In this document: positions 54,615-63,520 of the stretch, in pieces
Position numbering within the stretch: position 1 is the stretch's first letter
Layout: each line of letters begins with the position of its first letter
Assembly: GCA_013298625.1 (NCBI GenBank)
Contig: JAAFIF010000002.1
Location: 62,001-126,000 of the forward strand
Direction of reading: 5' to 3'
Length of the DNA stretch: 64,000 bases
Origin: Myxococcales bacterium
GTDB taxonomy: Bacteria; Myxococcota_A; Polyangia; Polyangiales; Ga0077539
The notes under the pieces: model-generated
Seen by the model: the letters and a program-made list of their open reading frames with translations, nothing else
What the model was told of the DNA's origin: nothing
Database searches by the model: none
Translations under genes and position numbers: made by a program

Positions 54615-55988
54615 ATGGTCGAGCGCAGCGAAGCCCGTCACGTCCAGGCTCCCGAGTCGTCCGACGACGACGCCCCATCGGGCACGGTGAACACGACCGC
54701 ATCCCTCGGCGACGTCGAACCGTCGGACGTCGAGCTGCAAGAGGTCGGCGCCGAGGCGCAGCCGCTGAAGGCCACCGAGATGCCCGAGGGCATGTTGGCC
54801 CGGTATTTCAGGGATATGTCCGGCCACTCGGTGATGTCTCCGGACGAAGAGAACCGCGCGGCGCGCGAGTTCTACGACGCCGAGGTCGACCGCTGGCGCG
54901 CGTTTCTCGCGTGGCCTCCGATGCTGCCGATCATCGAGCGCTGCGTGATGACTGAGATGGTCGCCGCGCAGGTCGAGCACCCGCTCCCCGAGTTCGCCAA
55001 ACTCGAGAAGCTGCTCAAAGAGTACCGAAGCAACCGCTCGAAGCTCGACCGCAAGGGAGCTGCGCGCTGGACCGAGTCCGTCGCCGAGCTCGCCCCCAAG
55101 CTCCGCGAGCTCGACGCCGACCGGCTCTTCGTCGAAGCGATCGACCTCGAAATCGAGCGCATCGCCCGCGGCTCGGACGACGACGTCGAGACCGACGACG
55201 ACTCGAGCGTCGACGAGCCAGGCCTGCAGCTCTCGAACGGTTTCGTGCGTTTTCTCGAAGGCGTGACGCGCAGCCGCGACCGCGTGTTTCGCGTGAAGAA
55301 CCGCTTCGTGGCCGCCAATTTGCGCCTCGTCGTCTCCATCGCGCGCCGCTACAACCGCGGAAGAATGCCCCTGATCGACCTGATTCAAGAGGGCAACATC
55401 GGGCTCATCAAAGCGGTCGAGCGCTTCGATCACAACCGCGGCTATCGCTTCAGCACGTACGCGAGCTGGTGGATTCGTCACGCGATCTCTCGCGCGCTCG
55501 CGGACAAGGGACGCGCGGTGCGCATCCCCGTGCACATGCTCGACACGTACAACCGCGTGCAGCGCACGGCGCATCAGATCAGCGTTCGACTCGGTCGCGA
55601 GGCGACGACCGAAGAGCTCGCCGCAGAGACGGGCCTCACCGTCGAGAAGCTCGAGCGCATCCAGAAGGACTGGGCCGAGACGCCCTTCTCGCTCGACAAG
55701 CCCGTCAACGACGAGGACGGCCGGCGCTTCATCGACCTTCTTCAGGACGAAAACGCCCTCAACCCCTACGAGGTCGTCGCCGCCAACGGGTGGAACGCCG
55801 AGCTCCGCAAGCTCCTCGACACCCTCACGCCCATGGAGTCTCGCATCCTCCGCTGGCGCTTCGGCCTCGACGACGAAGAAGAGCTCACCCTCAAAGAGAT
55901 CGGCGACAAGTACAACCTCTCGCGCGAGCGCATCCGCCAGCTGCAAGAGCAGGCGCTCGAGAAGATTCGCCGGCAGATTCGCGAGTGA
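54615..55988 (+). CDS. Sigma-70 family RNA polymerase sigma factor (RpoD/RpoS-like)
   Basis: A 457-residue sigma factor from the ATG at 54615, which has AGGAGA at 54602-54607. An upstream ATG at 54417 would add 66 residues with no conserved motif. Order: region 1.2 ([20 protein letters not shown], ~61-80), a long linker, region 2 ([51 protein letters not shown], ~235-294), region 3, then region 4 with [20 protein letters not shown] at the end. A group 2 or alternative sigma, since the N-terminal part is short for the primary one. It directs RNA polymerase to a set of promoters that cannot be read from sequence. A WYL regulator gene follows. Confidence 0.88.
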   Translation: MVERSEARHVQAPESSDDDAPSGTVNTTASLGDVEPSDVELQEVGAEAQPLKATEMPEGMLARYFRDMSGHSVMSPDEENRAAREFYDAEVDRWRAFLAWPPMLPIIERCVMTEMVAAQVEHPLPEFAKLEKLLKEYRSNRSKLDRKGAARWTESVAELAPKLRELDADRLFVEAIDLEIERIARGSDDDVETDDDSSVDEPGLQLSNGFVRFLEGVTRSRDRVFRVKNRFVAANLRLVVSIARRYNRGRMPLIDLIQEGNIGLIKAVERFDHNRGYRFSTYASWWIRHAISRALADKGRAVRIPVHMLDTYNRVQRTAHQISVRLGREATTEELAAETGLTVEKLERIQKDWAETPFSLDKPVNDEDGRRFIDLLQDENALNPYEVVAANGWNAELRKLLDTLTPMESRILRWRFGLDDEEELTLKEIGDKYNLSRERIRQLQEQALEKIRRQIRE

Positions 55989-56055
55989 ATCTGGTGTGAC
56001 AGAGTATGTCACACCCCGCGTGGACTCGCGGTGATCAGCGGTTAGAGTGGGGGGT

Positions 56056-56871
56056 ATGAAGAACCGACTGGCCCGACTGCTGAAGGTCCTCGAGTGGTAC
56101 CCGCGCTCGGGAGCGCCGGACATCGATTCGATCGCGCTCCAGCTCGGGACGACGCCCGCCACCGTTCGTCGCGACCTGCGCGACCTGCGCGAAGCCGGCG
56201 CGTTCGACGGAGACAAAGCCAAGCTCGCCGCGCCCGACGACGCGGCGAACGACAATCGCGTCGCGGTGGCCGCAGCGAGTGCAGAGCTGCCCATTCAGCC
56301 CACGCTCCCGGCGTTTACGCTGGGCGAGGGCGGGCCGGCCAACGACGGGCCCGCGCGACGCTCCGCAGCGACGCCCGAGCCCGGGACGCAGCCGAAGCGC
56401 GAGGACGAGCTCGTCGCGATGTACGTCGGCGCGCGCTTTCTCGCGAGCGAAGGCGACCACGGCCTCGGCGAGCAGTCGCTCGAGGTCTTGCGCGCCATCG
56501 AGCGCGAAGCCGGTCACGACCTGCTCGAGAAGCTCGCCGAGCTCGACACCCGCTTTCGCTTCGGCCCGCGCGAGGCCGAACGAAAGGTTCGCCGCGTCGT
56601 CGCGCAGGCCATCGCCGAGCGCCGCGCGGTCTCGATCCGCTACAAGGGCGAGCGCGACAAAGAGTTTCGCACGCGCACCGTCGAGCCCACGGCGCAGTTC
56701 TTCATCCACGACCGCTGGTCGTTCTACGCGTACGACCGCGAATCCGACGAGGTTCGACAGTTTCGCCACGAGCGCTGCAAGGACATCTCGCTCACCGACG
56801 AGCCGTTCTCGTGGCGCGGTGATCGAGGGCTCGACGGCTTCGTCGCGCAGCGGCGACGCGCAGGGCGCTGA
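56056..56871 (+). CDS. WYL-domain transcriptional regulator
   Basis: A 271-residue protein. The N-terminal ~55 residues form a winged HTH (MKNRLARLLKVLEWYPRSG, SIALQLGTTPATVRRDLRDL), and a WYL-type ligand-binding domain lies at ~165-260 (SIRYKGERDKEFRTRTVEP, then WSFYAYDRESDEVRQFRHER). The middle ~60-105 is a Pro/Ala-rich linker. WYL proteins sense small molecules or nucleic acids to control, for example, phage defence or DNA repair. The ATG at 56056 is used; a GTG at 56047 is possible. It follows the sigma-factor gene by 67 bp on the same strand. Confidence 0.85.
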   Translation: MKNRLARLLKVLEWYPRSGAPDIDSIALQLGTTPATVRRDLRDLREAGAFDGDKAKLAAPDDAANDNRVAVAAASAELPIQPTLPAFTLGEGGPANDGPARRSAATPEPGTQPKREDELVAMYVGARFLASEGDHGLGEQSLEVLRAIEREAGHDLLEKLAELDTRFRFGPREAERKVRRVVAQAIAERRAVSIRYKGERDKEFRTRTVEPTAQFFIHDRWSFYAYDRESDEVRQFRHERCKDISLTDEPFSWRGDRGLDGFVAQRRRAGR

Positions 56872-56945
56872 GCGGCGCGCAAAAGCAGCGACGGGGGCTG
56901 CGCACCGTTGGCGAGAGCTCCGAGTCGGGTGATCCTCGCCGCGCT

Positions 56946-58511
56946 TTGACCGACGACGAGCACAGCTCACAGGGCCCCTCGCGCCGCACGCTGCTCCGCG
57001 CGCTGTCCCTCTGGTCCGCGAGCGGAGCCATCGCCTGCGGAGACGGCGCGCGCGAGCGCGACGCGTTGACGATGCTCGTGCAGAGCGAGCCGGCGCACCT
57101 GGACCCGCGGTTTCCGACGGACGCGCTCAGCGCAACGCTCTCGCGGCTCGTGTACGGCTCGCTGCTCGACGTCGACCCAGACACCCTCGCGTACCGCCCG
57201 TCGCTCGCGAGCGCCGTTCGACAAGTGGACGATACGCACATCCGCGCCACCCTCCGCGACGACGCTCGCTTTCACGACGGAACGCCGGTGCTCGCCTCGG
57301 ACGTCGCCGCTACCTTTCTCGGCCTGCTCGACCCGCGCGTCGGCTCGTCCTCGCGCTCGATCGTCACGCAGACCATCGCTGACGCTCGCGCGCTGTCGGC
57401 CCGAGAGGTCGAGTTCGTCCTGCGCGAGCCGACCGGGATCGCCTCGCTGATCCTCGCGCAGCCCATCGTGCGCGCCGTGGACGCGCGCCGCGGCGAGCTC
57501 GCCTCCGAGCCCGGCAACGAACGCGCGTTCGTCGGCTCGGGGCCCCTTCGCGTCACCTCGCTCGCGCGCAACGCGTGGACCTTCGAGCGCGCGCAGCGCG
57601 ACGCAACCAAGCCCGATCGGCTGCGATTTCTCACGGTCAAAGACGCCAACACCATGGCGCTGCGGCTCTTGCACGACCGCGCAGACGTCGCCGAGGTCAA
57701 GCCCGAGCTGTTTCCTGTGTTCATGGGTCGAGAGCGCTTCACCGTCGCCCACGCGCGCGGTGTCGCGTGTGCGTACCTGCCGCTGCGCAACGATCACCGC
57801 CGGCTCGCGCAGCGCGAGGTGCGCCGCGCCATCGCGCACGCCATCGACCGACCGTCGCTCGTGCGCGGCAAGTTCGCTGGTCTCGCCACCGAATCGACCG
57901 GAATCCTCCCCCCGTGGCACTGGGCCTACGAGGGCGACGTCGCGCGCTACGCCTACGACCCGCAGCGCGCGCGCGCGATGCTCGACGCCGCGTGGCCTGC
58001 CAGCGAACGCGCCAACGAAACGCTGGTGTTTCGCTGCTCGAACCAGCGCTTCGTGCTGACCACCGCCGCGGCCATCACCGAGATGCTCCGCGCCGTCGGC
58101 ATCCGCGTCGACCTGCGGCCGAGCGAGCTCGCGGTCCTGCTCGCGGACCTGCGCGCGGGTCGCTACGACCTCGCGATGCTGCAAGCGCCGGACGTGAGCG
58201 AGCCGCACATCCTGTGGACGCTGTTCGCGTCGGACGCGCGCCCCACCGCCGCGAATCCCAGGGCAGGGCTCAACCGTTGGCGGTTCTCGCACGCCGCGCT
58301 CGACGCCGCCGTCGAGCAAGGAAAGCGGGCCTCGGACCGCGAGCTCCGCCGCGCTCACTACGGGCGAGCGCAGCGCATTCTGGCTGAAGAAATCCCGGTC
58401 GTTCCGCTGTGGCACCCCGAGGTCGTGTTCGTGGGTGCCCCCCGCGTCGACGGCCTTCGCTCGCGCGGCGACGGGCGCTTCGAGCCGCTCGTCGACGTGC
58501 GCTTTCGCTAG
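56946..58511 (+). CDS. Peptide/oligopeptide-type ABC solute-binding protein (family 5)
   Basis: A 521-residue exported protein beginning with TTG (no ATG/GTG in frame fits). The N-terminus has a twin-arginine motif SRRTLLRAL (from Ser12) and a lipobox-like AIAC (Cys31), suggesting Tat export and lipidation. The rest is a family 5 binding protein: LVYGSLLDVDPDTLAYRPSLA near 75-95, FHDGTPVLASDVAATF (~110-125), and LNRWRFSHAALDAAVEQG near 440. It would bind peptides or similar solutes. No permease or ATPase gene is adjacent. The stop overlaps the purD stop on the other strand (CTAG at 58508-58511). Confidence 0.82.
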   Translation: MTDDEHSSQGPSRRTLLRALSLWSASGAIACGDGARERDALTMLVQSEPAHLDPRFPTDALSATLSRLVYGSLLDVDPDTLAYRPSLASAVRQVDDTHIRATLRDDARFHDGTPVLASDVAATFLGLLDPRVGSSSRSIVTQTIADARALSAREVEFVLREPTGIASLILAQPIVRAVDARRGELASEPGNERAFVGSGPLRVTSLARNAWTFERAQRDATKPDRLRFLTVKDANTMALRLLHDRADVAEVKPELFPVFMGRERFTVAHARGVACAYLPLRNDHRRLAQREVRRAIAHAIDRPSLVRGKFAGLATESTGILPPWHWAYEGDVARYAYDPQRARAMLDAAWPASERANETLVFRCSNQRFVLTTAAAITEMLRAVGIRVDLRPSELAVLLADLRAGRYDLAMLQAPDVSEPHILWTLFASDARPTAANPRAGLNRWRFSHAALDAAVEQGKRASDRELRRAHYGRAQRILAEEIPVVPLWHPEVVFVGAPRVDGLRSRGDGRFEPLVDVRFR

Positions 58512-59773
58512 CGAATCGACCGCCAGCCGATGTCGTTGCGGTAGTGCCCGCCGCGCATCCGCACGCAGCGCACCGCCCGATACGCGCGATCCGACGCCTC
58601 GCGCAGCGTCTCGCCCCGCGCCGTCACCGTCAGCACTCGACCGCCGTTGCTCACGATCGCGCCGTGGTCTTCGCGCGTCCCAGCGTGCAACACCGCGACG
58701 CCTTCGACCGCCGCGGCTTCGTCGAGCCCGAAGATCTCGTCGCCCGTCACGGGGTCCGCAGGATAGCGCTCGGCCGCGATGACCACCGCGAGCGCCGCGC
58801 CCTCGAACGAGGGAGCCTTCGCCGCGTCGAGCTGCCCCGTCGCGACGTCGAACAACGTCGCGAACACGTCTCCCTTCGCGCGCGCCATGAGCACTGCGCA
58901 CTCGGGATCACCGAAGCGAACGTTGTACTCGAGCGCGTGCGCGACGCCCTCGTGCAGCATCAGCCCGATGAACAACACCCCGCGAAAATCCAGCGATTCT
59001 CGCGCGAGGCCGCGCACGGTGCGCTCGACCACGCGCTCGATCGCCTGCGCTTGCATCGCGGCGTCGAAGGCCGCGACGGGCCCGTACGCGCCCATTCCCC
59101 CGGTGTTGGGGCCGGTGTCTCCGTCGCCCACGCGCTTGTGATCCTGCGCGGCGCCGAGCACGACGAAGCGCGATCCGTCGCAGAGAACGTGCAGCGAAAC
59201 CTCGGGGCCCGTGAGGCACTCCTCGATCACGATGCGATCACCCGCGGCGCCGAACGCGCGGCGCACCATCATGTTCTCGACGGCGTCGACCGCTTCGTCC
59301 GCGGTGGAAGCCACCACGACGCCCTTGCCCGCCGCGAGGCCGTCGGCCTTCACGACCAGCGGTCGCCCAGCAGAACGAACGTACGCGATCGCCTCGTCGG
59401 CGCGGTCGAACACGCGAAATCCCGCAGTCACAACCGCGTTTTTCGCCATGAACTCCTTCGCGAACGACTTGGAGCCTTCGAGCTGCGCCCCCGCGCTCCC
59501 AGGGCCGAACACGGCCACGCCCATCGCGCGCAGCCGGTCCGCGAGCCCGAGCACCAGCGACGCTTCGGGGCCGACCACCACGAGCTCGTAGCGCTCGCGC
59601 TCGCACAGCGCGACGATCGCGTCGACGTCCGACGCCTTCACGCTCGGGTGCACGCGAGCGTCGCGCGCGATCCCCGCGTTGCCCGGAGCGCACTCGACGC
59701 TGTGCCCGTGCTCGAGACCCACTCGCACGAGCGCGTGCTCGCGCGCTCCGCCGCCGACAACGAGGACCTTCAT
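58508..59773 (-). CDS. purD: Phosphoribosylamine--glycine ligase
   Basis: A 421-residue ATP-grasp enzyme that joins glycine to phosphoribosylamine in purine synthesis. N-terminus MKVLVVGGGAREHALV at 59773, then PGNAGIARDARVHP, VVGPEASLVLGLADRLR, FVVKADGLAAGKGV-like region near 140-155, GPEVSLHVLCDG and NVRFGDPECAVLM, all conserved. The frame stays open upstream through purH, but those residues are antisense-frame shadow. It starts 8 bp after the purH stop, so purH-purD form one transcript. Convergent with the peptide-binding gene, with overlapping stop codons. Confidence 0.96.
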   Translation of the reverse strand: MKVLVVGGGAREHALVRVGLEHGHSVECAPGNAGIARDARVHPSVKASDVDAIVALCERERYELVVVGPEASLVLGLADRLRAMGVAVFGPGSAGAQLEGSKSFAKEFMAKNAVVTAGFRVFDRADEAIAYVRSAGRPLVVKADGLAAGKGVVVASTADEAVDAVENMMVRRAFGAAGDRIVIEECLTGPEVSLHVLCDGSRFVVLGAAQDHKRVGDGDTGPNTGGMGAYGPVAAFDAAMQAQAIERVVERTVRGLARESLDFRGVLFIGLMLHEGVAHALEYNVRFGDPECAVLMARAKGDVFATLFDVATGQLDAAKAPSFEGAALAVVIAAERYPADPVTGDEIFGLDEAAAVEGVAVLHAGTREDHGAIVSNGGRVLTVTARGETLREASDRAYRAVRCVRMRGGHYRNDIGWRSIR

Positions 59774-59781
59774 CGCAGACC

Positions 59782-61356
59782 TCAGTGCCGAAAGTGGCGA
59801 AAGCCAGTGAAGAGCATCGCGACGCCCAGCTTGTTCGCCGCGGCGATGACGTCGGCGTCCTTCACCGAGCCGCCAGGCTGCGCGATGGCGATCGCACCCG
59901 CGGCGGCCGCGGCCTCGACGCCGTCGGGGAAGGGGAAGAACGCGTCGCTCGCGAGCACGGTCCCCTTCGCGAGATCGCCGGCTTTCTTCGCGCAGATCTC
60001 GACGGACACCACGCGAGACATCTGCCCCGCGCCGACGCCCACGGTCCTCAGCGTCCCGTCGTCTTCTTCGCGCGCCATCACGATGGCGTTGGACTTGACG
60101 TGCTTGCAGACCTTCCACGCAAACGAGAGCGCGCGGCGCTGCGCGTCGGTCAGGCCCTTGTCCGTGACGACCTTGCCGTTCTCGACCTCGTTGGTGGCGG
60201 TGTCGTCGCGCTGTTGAAGCACCATTCCCCCAGAGACGGACTTGAAGGCCACGCCGGGCTCGTTGGCTGGCAGCATCGTGCCGAGCTCGAGCAGACGAAG
60301 GTTCTTCTTCTGGTGCAGGATCGCGAGCGCTGCGGGCGCAAACGTCGGCGCCACGACGCACTCGAGAAACGTCTCGACCAGCGCCTTGGCGGTAGCCTCG
60401 TCGACCTCTCGGTTGAGCGCGACGATTCCGCCGAACGCGCTCAGCTCGTCCGCCGCCCGCGCCACGCGGTACGCGCGCTCGACGCTCGCTGCCTGCGCGA
60501 CGCCGCACGGATTGGTGTGCTTCACGACGACCGCCGCGGGGCCGTCGAACTCGCGCACCGCTTCGAGCGCCGCGTCCACGTCGACGAGGTTGTTGAACGA
60601 GAGCTCTTTTCCGCCCGCGCCGATGGACCTGGCGCGGCCGAGGGAGCCCTCTTTGGCGTTGCGCGCGACGTAGAACGCGCCCGATTGGTGCGGATTCTCT
60701 CCGTAACGAAGCGCGTAGGCGCGCTCGAACTGGGGCGTGTACACCTTCGGATACGCCTCGCGCTTGCCGAGCTCGTCGACGCTCGTGAGGTACGCGGCGA
60801 TCGCGCCGTCGTACGCCGCGGTGTGCGCGAACGCCTTCGAGGCGAGCCGCGCGCGCGTCGAGAACGCTACTTCTCCGTGCGTCTCGAGCTCGGCGAGCAC
60901 GGTGTTGTAGTCGCTCGGGTCGACGACGACCGTCACGCGGGCGTGGTTTTTTGCAGCCGAACGCACCATCGACGGCCCGCCGATGTCGATGTTCTCGACG
61001 GCGTCCTCGAGGGTCACGTCGGGCTTCGCGACGGTGGCCTCGAAGGGGTAGAGGTTGACGACGACGAGGTCGATGGGCTTTCCGCCGATCGAGGAGAGCT
61101 GCGCGCGGTCCTCGTCGCGGTCGCGCATCAAGATCCCGCCGTGCACGCGCGGGTGCAGCGTCTTGACGCGGCCGTCCATGATCTCTGGCGACTGCGTGTA
61201 CGTCGCGACGTCGACCACCGGAACGCCCGCGTTTCGCAGGGTCTTCGCGGTGCCACCCGTCGAGAGGATCTCGACGCCGCGGCGCGCGAGCGCTTGAGCG
61301 AAGGGGACGAGGTCGCGCTTGTCGCTCACCGAGACCAGGGCTCGTTCGATCGGCAT
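59782..61356 (-). CDS. purH: Bifunctional AICAR transformylase / IMP cyclohydrolase
   Basis: A 524-residue enzyme catalysing the last two steps of IMP synthesis. The ATG at 61356 (MPIERALVSVSDKRDLVPFA) follows GGAAGAG. The N-terminal MGS-like cyclohydrolase domain has ILSTGGTAKTLRNAG, DGRVKTLHPRVHGGIL and NLYPFEATV; the transformylase domain has LRYGENPHQ, ELSFNNLVDVDAAL, VVKHTNPCGVA (the catalytic Lys-His pair) and AFFPFPDGVEAAAAAGA. The length is standard. Followed 8 bp later by purD. A 462-bp gap lies upstream, where the promoter should be. Confidence 0.97.
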   Translation of the reverse strand: MPIERALVSVSDKRDLVPFAQALARRGVEILSTGGTAKTLRNAGVPVVDVATYTQSPEIMDGRVKTLHPRVHGGILMRDRDEDRAQLSSIGGKPIDLVVVNLYPFEATVAKPDVTLEDAVENIDIGGPSMVRSAAKNHARVTVVVDPSDYNTVLAELETHGEVAFSTRARLASKAFAHTAAYDGAIAAYLTSVDELGKREAYPKVYTPQFERAYALRYGENPHQSGAFYVARNAKEGSLGRARSIGAGGKELSFNNLVDVDAALEAVREFDGPAAVVVKHTNPCGVAQAASVERAYRVARAADELSAFGGIVALNREVDEATAKALVETFLECVVAPTFAPAALAILHQKKNLRLLELGTMLPANEPGVAFKSVSGGMVLQQRDDTATNEVENGKVVTDKGLTDAQRRALSFAWKVCKHVKSNAIVMAREEDDGTLRTVGVGAGQMSRVVSVEICAKKAGDLAKGTVLASDAFFPFPDGVEAAAAAGAIAIAQPGGSVKDADVIAAANKLGVAMLFTGFRHFRH

Positions 61357-61818
61357 GGGAATCAACTCTTCCTTGCTGGCTGACTGCGGGGACGCGCGCA
61401 GCTCTTGGAGTGCGCGCGGGCCGCGTAGCACAGAGTCCGCTCAACGATCGAGTGGACAGAAGCGATGTTCTGTCGACTCGGCGCTGCCAGCGATGGTTCG
61501 CGCAACGGCTGCGCGGGGAGAAATAGCTCGAAGCGACGACGAGGCCGGTCGCTGTGCTGCGGACTGCGCGCGCTTCACCCGTCGCGATCGGACGCCGCCC
61601 GCTGTTCACGGGTGAAGGCGCACTTCGCTTGGATGAATCCAACCGACGCTTCCACAACCATCCGACCACCACGCGCGCACGTGCGCAGCACAGCAGCCGG
61701 TCCTCGTCGTCGCTTCTTGGCCCGCGCCGAGCGCTCGCTCACCGCGCGATCGTGGCCGGTCCACGTCTGCGGTGAGCCAACGTCGCTCAGCGGGTCTCTA
61801 CGAGTCGATCGTCTTCGA
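61357..61818. other. Intergenic region upstream of purH
   Basis: A 462-bp stretch between the purH start and the next gene's stop, both on the minus strand. I find no gene. It contains an inverted repeat CTTCACCCGT (61573-61582) / ACGGGTGAAG (61608-61617) with a 25-nt spacer, possibly a terminator or a regulator site. The purH promoter should be in the purH-proximal part. Confidence 0.45.
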
Positions 61819-62382
61819 TCACTCGCAGTAGTCTTGGAGAGCGGCCATCTCGTTGAGGGCCTTGAGCTTCGCCAGACCCTTGGTCTCGAGCTGACGAATG
61901 CGCTCCCGGGTGAGGTTCATGATGACGCCGACCTCTTCGAGCGTGATCCCGCCGCGATCGGCGATGTCCAGCGCGCAGGACTCGGGCAGGTCCCACACTT
62001 CGAGGTCGGGAAAGTTCAGCTTGATCGCGCCCGTGCGCTCCGAGACGTCCAAGAACAAGTGGTACTTGCACGAGACGAAGGGGCAGGGGCGGTCGGCGAA
62101 CTCGCCCTGCGCGCACTCGGCACGGGACATGGGGCGCTGGTAGTCGGTCTCGGGGTACTGCTGACGGCCGCGCTCGAGCTCGCGCTTCGAGAGGCGCTTG
62201 ATCGAAATCGTGCGAGCGCGGACGCGGTCGCGACGACGCGAGTCGCCGTCATCGAGGTCGTCGTCGAAGATTTCAGCAGTCGCTGCAGCGGCGGCCGCGC
62301 CTTGCGCGCGAATCGCGCCAGCGTTGCCGAGCGTCGCCTTGCCCTCGTTGTCGACCGAGATGGGGAGCTCCTCGAACGTCAT
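61819..62382 (-). CDS. Sigma-70 region 4 (HTH) protein with a Cys motif
   Basis: A 187-residue protein. The last ~45 residues contain a sigma region 4 HTH ([20 protein letters not shown], 146-165, then [11 protein letters not shown]), but there is no region 2, so it cannot act as an ordinary sigma factor. Upstream sits C90-x9-C100-x4-C105 ([11 protein letters not shown]), which could bind a metal or iron-sulphur cluster. The N-terminal 60 residues are acidic (FDDDLDDGD) and disordered. It may be a DNA-binding regulator or co-sigma sensor. The ATG at 62382 has AGGAG upstream. It follows a MerR-like gene on the same strand. Confidence 0.78.
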   Translation of the reverse strand: MTFEELPISVDNEGKATLGNAGAIRAQGAAAAAATAEIFDDDLDDGDSRRRDRVRARTISIKRLSKRELERGRQQYPETDYQRPMSRAECAQGEFADRPCPFVSCKYHLFLDVSERTGAIKLNFPDLEVWDLPESCALDIADRGGITLEEVGVIMNLTRERIRQLETKGLAKLKALNEMAALQDYCE

Positions 62383-62566
62383 CGTCTTTCTCCTCTGCGC
62401 AGTCTTGTGCCCGAAATTGCGGGACAGACCGCTCCAACCGTGTCCGCGACACTCCGCGGACCCACCACGACCTAGCGATGCACGCGACTCCCCATGAGCC
62501 GCGCAAACACGTCCACACTCACCGTCGTGCGACGGCGCGAGCGCACCCATCACACGAACGAAGCAA

Positions 62567-63088
62567 TCAGCCAGTCTTCGCGGCGTCGCGCAGTAGATCC
62601 GCGCGCGTCACGAGTCGGCTCTCGATCGTCCGAAGCCTCTCGAGCAGCGACTCGGCAGCGTCCCTCGCGAGTTGCAGATCTCTGCGCATCGCCTCGGCTG
62701 TCGTGTCGTTGTGCCTGCCCTCGATCGCCGTCTCGACCCGGTCGAAGAGCCGATCTGTGCTCTGCTCGACCGTCTCGATGTCACTTCGAAGAAGAAAGTA
62801 CTCGTTGCGAATTTCTTCGATCGTCTTGTTCTCGTTCAGCAGCCGCTTGATCTCTTGGATCTGTCGCACGATCGAGGCGGGGTACATCCCCTGAGAACCT
62901 TTGTGCTTGCCCTTTCGGCCGACGCGGATAGACCTCGGCAAGAGCCCGAGCTGCACATACTTGCGCAGCGTAGCCTCGCTGAACTTGAATCCGCGCTGTT
63001 CGAAGACCTCGACGATCTCGCTCGAACTGATCCCGTTGGGGTGCCGTTTTTCGAACTCGTCGAGCTCCTCTTCGGTGAGCTCGCTCAT
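62567..63088 (-). CDS. MerR-like HTH regulator with a coiled-coil C-terminus
   Basis: A 173-residue protein. An N-terminal MerR-type winged HTH ([35 protein letters not shown], at ~19-53) is followed by [20 protein letters not shown] and a long C-terminal helical region ([35 protein letters not shown]), which could mediate dimerisation; no ligand domain of the metal-sensing kind is seen. It probably represses or activates a nearby gene. A GAGG site precedes the ATG at 63088. A 9-bp inverted repeat upstream (63158-63182) is a candidate site. Target unknown. Confidence 0.82.
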   Translation of the reverse strand: MSELTEEELDEFEKRHPNGISSSEIVEVFEQRGFKFSEATLRKYVQLGLLPRSIRVGRKGKHKGSQGMYPASIVRQIQEIKRLLNENKTIEEIRNEYFLLRSDIETVEQSTDRLFDRVETAIEGRHNDTTAEAMRRDLQLARDAAESLLERLRTIESRLVTRADLLRDAAKTG

Positions 63089-63520
63089 GGCCTCTTCGAC
63101 TCGATCACTGCCTCACTCGAACCGCTCCGTCGGCGCCGCGCTGAACGCGTCACCGTCGAAGCGAATCGAATGTATTCGCTTCAAGGGATCGCCGTCAACA
63201 ATTCGCGTCAGACCGCGTTTCGCAGAGCTAAATACTGAACAAACCACCCTGCGTGCGTTCAGTCCTGCGCCATGTCGGTGTGATCGTTGGTTCGCACTGC
63301 GCAGCGCCAGCCACCACGCGTTCGCGACGTCGCTGTCATACCAACGGTGAAACCAGGGTCGCAACTGTGTGACAAACTCGCGTTGCGAGTGATTTTGCAC
63401 TCGTGACTCGCGGTCGCTGAGCGCGCTCAGTGAGCAGAGCGCAACTTCTCCACGTTCAGGTAGGTAAGTGCGCTGAACCCGGCGTCCCCCTCCGTACGGC
63501 CCCCTACAAAAAATCCCTCG
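63089..63520. other. Intergenic region between the MerR-like gene and the right-edge gene
   Basis: A 432-bp non-coding stretch, less GC-rich than its surroundings. It contains the 63158-63182 inverted repeat and, just past the end of the right-edge gene, TTTTTT on the minus strand (near 63507-63512) without an obvious hairpin. I see no gene. Confidence 0.45.
63158..63182 (-). promoter_or_regulatory. 9-bp inverted repeat upstream of the MerR-like gene
   Basis: GAAGCGAAT (63158-63166) and ATTCGCTTC (63174-63182) are exact inverted repeats with a 7-nt spacer, 70 bp before the MerR-like start. The size and position suit a dimeric-regulator operator, possibly autoregulatory. Confidence 0.4.

Noticed and set aside
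59774..61672. Large N-terminal extension of purD
   Set aside because: The extension is out-of-frame reading of purH and lacks any domain; purD has a clear start at 59773.
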